Source: Actinomycetes bacterium (GTDB lineage Bacteria; Actinomycetota; Actinomycetes; Actinomycetales; Demequinaceae). From it: a DNA stretch of 7,096 nt. This document shows, piece by piece, positions 1 to 5,187 of this stretch; within the stretch, counting starts at the first letter, position 1; each line of letters opens with the position of its first letter. The notes under the pieces are model-generated. The model was not told the origin of the DNA and ran no database searches. It saw only the letters and a list, made by a program, of their open reading frames with translations. The stretch covers positions 1 through 7,096 of the forward strand of contig JAEYYZ010000150.1 of the NCBI GenBank assembly GCA_023428185.1. The letters run 5' to 3'. The translations under genes were made by a program, and so were the position numbers.

Positions 1-668
1 TCCATGTCCTCCGCCCAGCGCACATGGCCCCTAGGTAGCGGGGGCAAGGGGTGCACCGCGAACACCGTGAGGTCCCCTTGAGTGGTGGCGATCTCGCCGC
101 GAACCGCCCAGGAGGACAGGTCGTCGAGAGCTCGCGGCTGTTTGATCTGGGTGCGGGACCACAGTCCGATGCCGGCGTGGTTGGTCTGTGGCTTAGTCAC
201 CGAGTGCGGCAAGATCTCCCCCAACCCGGCTTCATCTAGCCGCTCCACCAAGTCGGGGGTGAGCTCTTGAATGGTGAGGAGGCTTGCGTCACTGTCCTCC
301 ACGAGCCGCACTATCTGGGCGGCATCCGCCTCTCCGTACTCGGCGTTCAGAGTCACCACTGTGAACTCCACCTCGCCCGATCCTTCGCTTGTGAACAGCG
401 GCGATAGCCACCACACATTGACGGCGAGCACCAACGCTGCTGCGACAGCGGGGATCCAGGCGCGCGCTACGGCCGCGAGCGCCAGTGCGCCCGCCGCGAC
501 CCACACCATCCACGGCACGAAGGCGATGAGCGCCGCCAATGGTCTTACCTCGAAGCCCGTGAATCGCGCCAGAGTCATCACCAGTGATATCCCAAGCAAG
601 ACCACTGACACCACTGAGGCGACCCGGCTCCATATCCCGCGCGGCGCCGAGTCATCCATGGTCGTCAT
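1..668 (-). CDS. Membrane-anchored endonuclease/exonuclease/phosphatase (EEP) family protein, C-terminal part missing
   Basis: The reading frame is open from 668 to the left window edge (222 codons visible), so the C-terminal half lies outside. Three hydrophobic segments occupy about residues 13-35, 43-65 and 69-90. They are followed by an extracytoplasmic-looking domain that begins with the typical EEP strand TVVTLNAEYG (N108) and has the LLTIQEL motif with the expected metal-binding glutamate (E135). HAGIGLWSR (about 164-172) and VHPLPP (about 205-210) also fit the family. The later GDFN and SDH motifs would be past the edge. EEP proteins cleave phosphodiesters or phosphomonoesters; the substrate is unknown here. 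Membrane anchoring suggests action outside the cytoplasm. Start 668 is the most upstream in-frame ATG seen; 659 is an alternative. Neither has a well-spaced ribosome binding site. The gene follows rpmG on the same strand but is separated from it by a terminator. Confidence 0.8.
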   Translation of the reverse strand, partial: MTTMDDSAPRGIWSRVASVVSVVLLGISLVMTLARFTGFEVRPLAALIAFVPWMVWVAAGALALAAVARAWIPAVAAALVLAVNVWWLSPLFTSEGSGEVEFTVVTLNAEYGEADAAQIVRLVEDSDASLLTIQELTPDLVERLDEAGLGEILPHSVTKPQTNHAGIGLWSRTQIKQPRALDDLSSWAVRGEIATTQGDLTVFAVHPLPPLPRGHVRWAEDM

Positions 669-716
669 TGTGGCATCGGCTCTGTCAGGGTCAGTGCCCT
701 CCTGGTGGCCGCCGGG

Positions 717-753
717 AAAACACAACGCCCGCCGCGGCAGGGCCGGGCGGGCG
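717..753 (-). terminator. Rho-independent terminator downstream of rpmG
   Basis: On the minus strand a perfect 8-bp stem CGCCCGCC/GGCGGGCG (753-746 with 733-726) encloses a smaller CGGC/GCCG helix. It is followed at once by TTGTGTTTT (725-717). It begins about 32 bases after the rpmG stop and should end the rpmG transcript before the EEP gene, so that gene probably has its own promoter. Confidence 0.85.
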
Positions 754-785
754 AGGTGTTGGCTACAAACGTAGGGCGCGAAGAT

Positions 786-950
786 CTAGCGGGTCTCGCG
801 GTGCGGAGTGTGCTTGCCGCACTTGCGGCAAAACTTGCTCAACTCCACGCGGTCGGGAGTGTTCCGACGGTTCTTACGCGTGATGTAGTTGCGGTCCTTG
901 CACTCCGTGCACGCAAGCGTGATCTTGGGACGGATGTCATTCTTAGCCAT
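786..950 (-). CDS. rpmG: 50S ribosomal protein bL33, zinc-binding form
   Basis: This encodes a 54-residue basic protein of the large ribosomal subunit. The start MAKNDIRPKITLACTEC, the core YITRKNRRNTPDR and the ending KHTPHRETR match actinobacterial bL33 closely. Two CxxC pairs are present (C14/C17 and C41/C44), so this is the zinc-ribbon (C+) form and not the cysteine-free, zinc-limitation form. The ATG at 950 is chosen because family members start there and GGGAG lies about six bases upstream. A longer frame starting at 998 would add 16 residues with no family match. It lies on the same strand as the three tRNA genes to its right, as in many actinobacteria, but here two lipoprotein genes and an opposing regulator gene intervene. 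A strong terminator follows. Confidence 0.97.
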   Translation of the reverse strand: MAKNDIRPKITLACTECKDRNYITRKNRRNTPDRVELSKFCRKCGKHTPHRETR

Positions 951-974
951 CAGGGACTCCCTGCCTTGTGGGGC

Positions 975-989
975 CGCGCTCTGAGCGCG
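975..989. repeat. 15-bp palindrome in the rpmG leader region
   Basis: CGCGCTC and GAGCGCG are exact inverted copies around a single central base. The palindrome lies 25-39 bases upstream of the rpmG start, downstream of the candidate rpmG -10 box. It could be an operator or a short leader hairpin (CGCGC stem, five-base loop in RNA). Its function is not known. Confidence 0.5.
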
Positions 990-1019
990 CACGCCCACCG
1001 CACCGGCGGGCCGCAGAGA

Positions 1020-1025
1020 ATTCTA
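1020..1025 (-). promoter_or_regulatory. Candidate -10 box for rpmG
   Basis: TAGAAT reads on the minus strand, close to the consensus TATAAT and about 70 bases upstream of the rpmG start codon. I find no convincing -35 box at 16-18 bases spacing, so this is a tentative call. Confidence 0.3.
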
Positions 1026-1041
1026 CGCGATCAAGGGGTCC

Positions 1042-1069
1042 TTGCGCGCCGCCATCAATCTGCGAGAAT
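1042..1069 (+). promoter_or_regulatory. Candidate promoter of the LuxR-family regulator, predicting a leaderless mRNA
   Basis: TTGCGC (1042-1047), 16 bases, then GAGAAT (1064-1069), which is directly preceded by the extended -10 element TGC. Transcription would begin about 1076-1079, at or next to the ATG at 1079. This fits the absence of a ribosome binding site before that ATG. A short dyad CAAGG-GGT-CCTTG (1032-1044) overlaps the -35 box. Confidence 0.35.
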
Positions 1070-1078
1070 CGGCGCACC

Positions 1079-3673
1079 ATGCAGATGCCGCCTGAACGCC
1101 CCGATTGGCCCATCATTGCCCGCGAGACCAGGGCCAATGCTGTTCTCGCTGGCCTGGCGACCATGCCCGTCCGTGCCCAACTGCTGGTGGGCCCGGCTGG
1201 TATCGGCAAGACTTCCTTGGCGCAACAGGTAGCGAGCAGGTTTCCCGACCGCACTGTGGTGAGCGTCATTGCGCTCACGGAACTTGCAGGAGTGCCGTTG
1301 GGCGCGCTAGCTCCTGGCCTTGCCCACTTGGGACTGCCCACCGACCCTGAACACGCCGTGGGCGCTCTCATGGCCACCGTAGGTACCAACGCGGAGCAAT
1401 ACCTTCTGGTGGTGGATGACGCACCACGTCTCGATGACTTGTCAGCGGCGGCGGTGTACCAACTGGTGCGCGCTTTTGGCGTTCCCACTGTGGCCACGGC
1501 ACGGTTAGGCGAAACCCTCCCCGCTCCCCTCGCCCGCCTGGAGAACGAAGGCTTGGCGGTCACCCACAGTCTCGACGGTCTCTCTGAGGACGAGGTTGAC
1601 CACCTCTTGGAGCGTCGCTTTGGTGCGCGCGTGCGCCATACGGACGTCATGCGGCTCGCTCGCCGCACTGAGGGAAACCCGTTGTACCTGCGCGTCTTGG
1701 TGGAGACCGCGTCAGGAGAAGGAGCGGTACGCCACCACGGCGGCACGGTGGCGATCGAAGAGGGGCCCACGCCGCCTGGGCTGCTGAACTCCATTACCGA
1801 CGTGGTGAGTTCCTTGGACATGCCCGAGCGGCAGATGTTGCGGTTAGTCGCGTTAACGCAGCCCGCCGACGCTGGGCCACAGGGCATCGGCCGCTATGGA
1901 CAGCAAAGTCTCGAGGCTTTGCACGCAGCAGGGCTCGTAGTACTTGACCCAGCCACTCGGCTCCTGCGGGTAGCGCATCCACTCGTCTCCGAAGCGATTG
2001 CCCGAGATTCCAGCACCGACGAGGCCGTCACCCAGGCGGTGGAATGGCTTCTGTCCACCGGTGAGCCCCGGCATCGGTACACCGCAATCACATGGCAACG
2101 CGAGGCCAATCTTGACCCTTCGCCTGCCGACGTAGTGTGGGCCGCTGAACATGCCTACGCGATGGGAGACATGGCTGCCGCGGCCACTTTGGCGGGGGAA
2201 GTTCTCGCTACACACGCTGACCGCCATGTGACGTTCCGGGCCGCACTCACTCAAGCCACCGCGCTGTCTACGGACGGCAAACTCGACGCGGCGGATGAAG
2301 CTTTCTCCGTGGCAGCGGCAAACGCCGTGGAACCGGGGGACGTCGTTCTCCTGGCGAGCAGGCGCGGAGAGCACCTAGCCTTCCGACGCTTCGATGTTGC
2401 TGGCGCCGTAGTTCAAGCAGAAGAGGCCAAGGCGCGAGTCCAACCTGCTTTAGCTTCCAGCCTGGACGCGGAACTGCGCTTATGGCGCGCCATTCTTGGC
2501 GAAGTTCATGGAACCGAAAGTGAGCTCAACACCGCCCAAGCCCACCCCGCCGCGAGCGTCCGTAGCGCCATGGCCGCCATCATGACCGAGTCCATGGGAG
2601 GCCGCGCCACGGCGGCGCGTGAAGCCTCCCAGATGCTCGGCCTCTTGAAGGAGAAACTGGGGGCCTTGGACCCTATAGCCGCGGCGATGATGGGCTTTGA
2701 CGAGTACATCGAGCGCTTGTCGCTGGGCGACCACGAACGTGCGCTCGAGTACGCCCAAGCGCGCCGTGCAGATTCGGGCGATGGCGTGGGCCTATGGACG
2801 GTGGCGGTCGCGGAGCACTTGTCGTACAACGGTGCCCTCACCCAAGCCAGCCGCGCGGCCGCGTTGGCGGTGGACCAATGCCGTTGGCGGGACGGCATGG
2901 GTGTGCTCGCACTGGCGCTGGCCATCGAGGCGGACACCACAGCCAAGCGCGGCGACTGGGCAGGGGCACGCCGAATTCTGGACTCCATGGAACCCGCTCA
3001 ACGCTCCGAGCCCAAAGCAGTCATGATGATTGCCGAATGTGAAGCGTGGCTAGCCCAGGCCAACGGAGACGTGGACGGTGCCACAGCGATCATTGAGAAC
3101 GCCGCAACAGCCGCAGCAGGTGTGGGCTTCAGGCTGGTGGCCGCCATCTCCCTAGGCGTGTGCATTCGGTTGGGCAGGGTGGAGCGCGCGGCAGGCATGC
3201 TCGAAGACCTGTGCACCCAAGTACCAGCCAACTTTGGGCTCTATACGGCGCTGCGAGACGTGGCCGTCAGCCTGCGCGACAGAACCCCAGCCACCATGCC
3301 CGGTGCAGCCGCGCGCTTGGTGCGCGCGGGGATGGCGCCTACCGCACTCGACGCGATCACCTTGTCCCGCAAAATGCGGCCCAGTACAGAAGTGCAGCGC
3401 CGCCTCAACGCCGTGGAGGTCATGGCATCGGCCGGTGTCGATGCCCCGCTACTGCAAACCCGCGAAACGGCCCTGCTCACTCCCAAGGAACTCGAAGTAG
3501 CAATCGCCGCCGCGAGCCGTGAGCGCAGCCGCGAGATTGCGGAGCGGCTAGGAGTCTCGGTGCGCACCGTCGACAACCAGTTGCAATCCGTGTATCGCAA
3601 ACTGGGAGTCGGTTCACGCGACGAACTCCGTGAGGCGCTTATCGAGACCGGGTTAGGAAGTCCACGGCAATAG
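1079..3673 (+). CDS. Large ATP-binding LuxR-family transcriptional regulator (LAL type)
   Basis: This is an 864-residue protein with three parts. At the N terminus is a STAND/AAA-type ATPase with Walker A GPAGIGKT (38-45) and Walker B LLVVDD (109-114). A long alanine-rich helical middle, probably TPR-like, spans about 380-760. At the C terminus is a GerE/LuxR helix-turn-helix (about 799-860) containing LTPKELEVA, REIAERLGVSVRTVDNQ and YRKLGVGSRDEL. The size and order match the large LuxR regulators, in which ATP and a ligand sensed by the middle part control DNA binding. The effector and targets are unknown. The frame extends upstream to 968, but those 37 residues are low-quality arginine-rich sequence over the rpmG leader; ATG 1079 is preferred, with ATG 1085 also possible. 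There is no ribosome binding site, so a leaderless transcript is likely. It is divergent from rpmG, and its last 35 bases overlap the opposing lipoprotein gene. Confidence 0.92.
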   Translation: MQMPPERPDWPIIARETRANAVLAGLATMPVRAQLLVGPAGIGKTSLAQQVASRFPDRTVVSVIALTELAGVPLGALAPGLAHLGLPTDPEHAVGALMATVGTNAEQYLLVVDDAPRLDDLSAAAVYQLVRAFGVPTVATARLGETLPAPLARLENEGLAVTHSLDGLSEDEVDHLLERRFGARVRHTDVMRLARRTEGNPLYLRVLVETASGEGAVRHHGGTVAIEEGPTPPGLLNSITDVVSSLDMPERQMLRLVALTQPADAGPQGIGRYGQQSLEALHAAGLVVLDPATRLLRVAHPLVSEAIARDSSTDEAVTQAVEWLLSTGEPRHRYTAITWQREANLDPSPADVVWAAEHAYAMGDMAAAATLAGEVLATHADRHVTFRAALTQATALSTDGKLDAADEAFSVAAANAVEPGDVVLLASRRGEHLAFRRFDVAGAVVQAEEAKARVQPALASSLDAELRLWRAILGEVHGTESELNTAQAHPAASVRSAMAAIMTESMGGRATAAREASQMLGLLKEKLGALDPIAAAMMGFDEYIERLSLGDHERALEYAQARRADSGDGVGLWTVAVAEHLSYNGALTQASRAAALAVDQCRWRDGMGVLALALAIEADTTAKRGDWAGARRILDSMEPAQRSEPKAVMMIAECEAWLAQANGDVDGATAIIENAATAAAGVGFRLVAAISLGVCIRLGRVERAAGMLEDLCTQVPANFGLYTALRDVAVSLRDRTPATMPGAAARLVRAGMAPTALDAITLSRKMRPSTEVQRRLNAVEVMASAGVDAPLLQTRETALLTPKELEVAIAAASRERSREIAERLGVSVRTVDNQLQSVYRKLGVGSRDELREALIETGLGSPRQ
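3639..3673. other. Convergent 35-bp overlap of regulator and lipoprotein coding ends
   Basis: The regulator gene (plus) ends with TAG at 3671-3673, while the opposing lipoprotein gene (minus) ends with TAA at 3641-3639. These 35 bases therefore code on both strands. Each transcript must extend into the other gene, so the two mRNAs are complementary at their 3' ends. Confidence 0.85.
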
Positions 3674-4283
3674 AGCCGTGGTCCTCTGTGACCTCAGTGG
3701 TCATCGAGCCCGCGCCGCACGTGACTGCCATAGACCCACTCCACGGGTCCGCGGGCAGGGTGGACTGATCCACGGAGTAGCTCGCACCCTCGGCTTCCAT
3801 CGTCACCGAGGAGTTCCACGTGGACTCGTCGGTAGCGACCAGTTCATAGATGTCGCCGCCAGCGTGGCTCCAGGTGCCGCTCTCAGTGCCGTTGTGGAGG
3901 ATGGTTTGCGTGAACGCGACTCCGTCCGAAACCCCGGTAACCACATACGTGGAGTCGGTAGCGGTCAGCAGGTAGGTCCCGTCCGCGTTCCAATCGAGCC
4001 ACAACTCGCCCAAGATCTCGACTTCGCTACCGGCAATCGCCTGCTCCCAAATCGCTGTGAGCGCAACGTCCCAGGAGTTGTTGTCCAAGATCCATGCGCC
4101 TACGGGGCACGCCGACGCTGGGTCCCCTTGAGCGGTGGGGGACGACGAGGCCTGAGGTGCGTCGGCGGCTACGGGCGACGCGCTGCCAGACGCGTCAGTC
4201 GAGCTGGTGGACTCCGCTGCGGGTGAGCACGCGGCCAGGAGGACCGCTACAAGTGCTGCCGCGCCGATGGCAATAGGTCTCAT
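3639..4283 (-). CDS. Putative lipoprotein of unknown function, possibly a lipocalin-like beta domain
   Basis: This encodes a 214-residue protein with an N-terminal signal MRPIAIGAAALVAVLLAAC, whose lipobox LLAAC places the lipidated cysteine at residue 19. A Ser/Ala/Thr/Pro-rich linker follows (about 20-57). From C59 there is a compact acidic domain opening CPVGAWILDNNSW, rich in alternating polar and hydrophobic residues and in W, Y and T (ELWLDWNADGTYLLTATD). That resembles GxW-type lipocalin-like or other beta-barrel domains, though I do not recognise a named family. C59 and C189 could form a disulphide. The protein should sit on the outer face of the membrane. Its ATG overlaps the stop of the upstream lipoprotein gene (ATGA, 4280-4283), so translation is probably coupled; no separate promoter is evident. 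Its 3' end runs 35 bases into the opposing regulator gene. Confidence 0.88.
   Translation of the reverse strand: MRPIAIGAAALVAVLLAACSPAAESTSSTDASGSASPVAADAPQASSSPTAQGDPASACPVGAWILDNNSWDVALTAIWEQAIAGSEVEILGELWLDWNADGTYLLTATDSTYVVTGVSDGVAFTQTILHNGTESGTWSHAGGDIYELVATDESTWNSSVTMEAEGASYSVDQSTLPADPWSGSMAVTCGAGSMTTEVTEDHGSIAVDFLTRSR
3662..3681. terminator. Stem-loop over the regulator stop codon, possible bidirectional terminator
   Basis: CCACGGC (3662-3668) and GCCGTGG (3675-3681) form a perfect 7-bp stem with a six-base loop that contains most of the regulator's stop codon. The hairpin works on both strands and lies inside the coding end of the opposing lipoprotein gene. No U-tract follows on either side, so intrinsic termination would be weak. 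It could instead protect 3' ends or slow RNA polymerase. Confidence 0.45.
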
Positions 4284-4753
4284 TCGGGGATGGTCACGCT
4301 ATAGCTGAGCGTCAGGGTGGAGCCATCCTCAAGGAGGCTCACGATCACCGAGTACTCGCCGTTTTGCCACATCCACTGCTTGAGGGTGCCGTAGTCCGCG
4401 GAGGTCAACGCCTCGTAGCCGTTGGATTCGTACCAGGAGTTGAGGTCTGTAGCCACAGCGGCATCGTCAACGATGTAGTCCAGCGCCCACGTGTTCCCCA
4501 CGGCAAGGGCGGATCGGAGCTCACCGGGAGGCAACGGCAGACCGGAAGGGAAGTCTGCGGGCACCGAGACCGAGCCGTCTACGCCCACATCGATGTTCAC
4601 GTCTTCACCCGAGTCACCTTCGATGGCCCGCTCCACGCCCTCTTCCACGGCGTTATTGATGGTGTCCTCCACGACATTGCCGCATCCTGCGAGCACTAAA
4701 GCGCTCGACGCAACAAGGACCGCAACAGCGGTGGTGGTAGTGGTGCGACGCAT
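4280..4753 (-). CDS. Small acidic lipoprotein of unknown function
   Basis: This encodes a 157-residue protein. The signal peptide has a threonine-rich start (MRRTTTTTAVAVLVA) and ends in the lipobox LAGC with C24 as the lipid anchor. The mature part begins with an acidic helix (NVVEDTINNAVEEGVERAIEG), then the motif VSVPADFPSGLPLPPGEL (about 86-103), which I recall from other uncharacterised actinobacterial lipoproteins. A mixed alpha/beta C-terminal domain (about 104-157) ends in beta strands. No catalytic motif is visible. The ATG at 4753 is chosen because GGGGAG lies six bases upstream and the signal peptide starts there; the longer frame to 4951 is a translation through the tRNA-Met gene. 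It is the first gene of a two-gene unit: its TGA overlaps the ATG of the next lipoprotein by four bases, suggesting the two are made together, perhaps as partners at the membrane. Confidence 0.88.
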   Translation of the reverse strand: MRRTTTTTAVAVLVASSALVLAGCGNVVEDTINNAVEEGVERAIEGDSGEDVNIDVGVDGSVSVPADFPSGLPLPPGELRSALAVGNTWALDYIVDDAAVATDLNSWYESNGYEALTSADYGTLKQWMWQNGEYSVIVSLLEDGSTLTLSYSVTIPE

Positions 4754-4759
4754 GATTTC

Positions 4760-4765
4760 TCCCCA
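4760..4765 (-). promoter_or_regulatory. Ribosome binding site of the first lipoprotein gene
   Basis: On the minus strand GGGGAG is followed by AAATC(A) spacing and ATG at 4753. It settles the start at 4753 rather than at in-frame ATGs further upstream. Confidence 0.7.
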
Positions 4766-4824
4766 GACACGTAAGTGACATTCACAAACCGTGGTCATGG
4801 TGGCGCAGTCCCACAACACGCGCA

Positions 4825-4843
4825 ATGAGCAGAGATTGCTCAC
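4825..4843. repeat. Inverted repeat upstream of the lipoprotein pair, candidate operator
   Basis: TGAGCA (4826-4831) and TGCTCA (4837-4842) are exact inverted copies around the five-base spacer GAGAT. The dyad lies about 72 bases upstream of the lipoprotein start and downstream of the tRNA-Met terminator, where the promoter of the pair should be. I could not identify convincing -10 and -35 boxes there. Confidence 0.4.
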
Positions 4844-4867
4844 GCGGGGTGAAGGTGCGGGGGAAAC

Positions 4868-4907
4868 AAAAAGGCCCCACAGCGTCGGCTGGAATGCCGA
4901 TGCCGGG
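4868..4907 (-). terminator. Rho-independent terminator of the tRNA-Thr/tRNA-Met transcript
   Basis: On the minus strand GCATCGGC (4903-4896) pairs with GCCGACGC (4889-4882), one mismatch, around the loop ATTCCA. An outer CCC/GGG pairing is also possible (4907-4905 with 4878-4876). The run TTTTT at 4872-4868 follows. It lies 12 bases after tRNA-Met and should isolate the lipoprotein genes from tRNA transcription. A second small hairpin GGGA-AGC-TCCC (4915-4905) shares the outer bases. Confidence 0.75.
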
Positions 4908-4918
4908 AGCTTCCCGTG

Positions 4919-4992
4919 TAGCGAGGGCGGGACTCGAACCCGCGACCCCACGATTATGAGTCGTGTGCTCTAACCACCTGAGCTACCCCGCC
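4919..4992 (-). tRNA. tRNA-Met (anticodon CAT), elongator type
   Basis: This is a complete 74-base cloverleaf. The acceptor GGCGGGG pairs with CCTCGCT, using G.U at 1:72 and 5:68. The D stem is GCTC/GAGC, the anticodon stem is CACGA/TCGTG with loop CTCATAA, and the T arm is GCGGG-TTCGAGT-CCCGC. The discriminator is A and CCA is not encoded. The first acceptor position pairs and the anticodon stem lacks the three G:C pairs of initiators, so it is an elongator. A lysidine-modified tRNA-Ile2 also has CAT, but the body matches actinobacterial elongator tRNA-Met as I recall it. It is the second gene of a tRNA-Thr/tRNA-Met unit. Confidence 0.95.
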
Positions 4993-4995
4993 GCA

Positions 4996-5038
4996 AGTGA
5001 AGAAGCGCCGCCACCATTGCGTTGGCGACGCCTTCACT
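4996..5038. repeat. Long imperfect hairpin between tRNA-Thr and tRNA-Met
   Basis: The arms 4996-5013 and 5023-5038 form, on the minus-strand transcript, AGTGAAG paired with CTTCACT, a two-base bulge, then GCGUCGCCA paired with UGGCGGCGC (one U.G wobble), closed by a nine-base loop. It fills nearly the whole 49-base spacer between the two tRNAs and has no U-tract, so it looks more like a processing or folding element than a terminator. Confidence 0.6.
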
Positions 5039-5041
5039 GTG

Positions 5042-5114
5042 AGCCCCGACAGGGAATCGAACCCTGGACCTTTTCCTTACCATGGAAACGCTCTGCCGAC
5101 TGAGCTATCGGGGC
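5042..5114 (-). tRNA. tRNA-Thr (anticodon GGT)
   Basis: This is a complete 73-base cloverleaf. The acceptor GCCCCGA pairs perfectly with TCGGGGC, the D stem is GCTC/GAGC, the anticodon stem is TTTCC/GGAAA with loop ATGGTAA (anticodon GGT), and the T arm is CAGGG-TTCGATT-CCCTG. The discriminator base is T and CCA is not encoded. It reads ACC and ACT threonine codons. It is the first gene of a likely two-tRNA transcript, 49 bases before tRNA-Met. Confidence 0.97.
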
Positions 5115-5124
5115 AAGCCGGTCA

Positions 5125-5155
5125 AGGATACACGCGCCGTGGGCGCGGACGGAAA
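5125..5155 (-). promoter_or_regulatory. Candidate promoter of the tRNA-Thr/tRNA-Met unit
   Basis: On the minus strand TATCCT (5130-5125) is a good -10 box ten bases before the mature tRNA-Thr end, which would give a leader of about four bases. The -35 match is poor (TTCCGT or TTTCCG, about 18-19 bases upstream). Confidence 0.4.
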
Positions 5156-5175
5156 TCGCCGTCAGACCACCGGGC

Positions 5176-5181
5176 TATCGT
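5176..5181 (+). promoter_or_regulatory. Candidate -10 box giving a leaderless ycaQ-like transcript
   Basis: TATCGT ends seven bases before the GTG start at 5188, so transcription would begin on or next to the start codon. There is no ribosome binding site before that GTG. No clear -35 box was found, so the call is tentative. Confidence 0.28.
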
Positions 5182-5187
5182 GGCGAT

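Noticed and set aside
968..1078. N-terminal extension of the LuxR-family regulator
   Set aside because: The extra 37 residues are arginine/proline-rich, overlie the rpmG leader palindrome and promoter, and have no family match; ATG 1079 begins the conserved ATPase region.
943..1887. 314-codon frame on the minus strand across rpmG and the start of the regulator gene
   Set aside because: It is antisense to the regulator's ATPase domain, its product is arginine/serine-rich low-complexity sequence with no motif, and such shadows are usual in high-GC DNA. Other frames inside 1600-3600 were rejected for the same reason.
3678..4226. 182-codon plus-strand frame opposite the second lipoprotein gene
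   Set aside because: The minus strand has a clear signal peptide, lipobox and coupled start; the plus frame gives arginine-rich sequence with no motif.
3639..4919. Genomic island inserted at the tRNA-Met 3' end
   Set aside because: No integrase and no direct repeat of the tRNA-Met 3' end were found in the window, and base composition and codon use look like the surroundings. Gene gain here is possible, but the usual signs of a tRNA-targeted island are missing.
4754..4951. Longer start for the first lipoprotein at 4951
   Set aside because: Its first residues are a translation of the 3' half of tRNA-Met and it crosses the terminator; a proper ribosome binding site and signal peptide begin at 4753.
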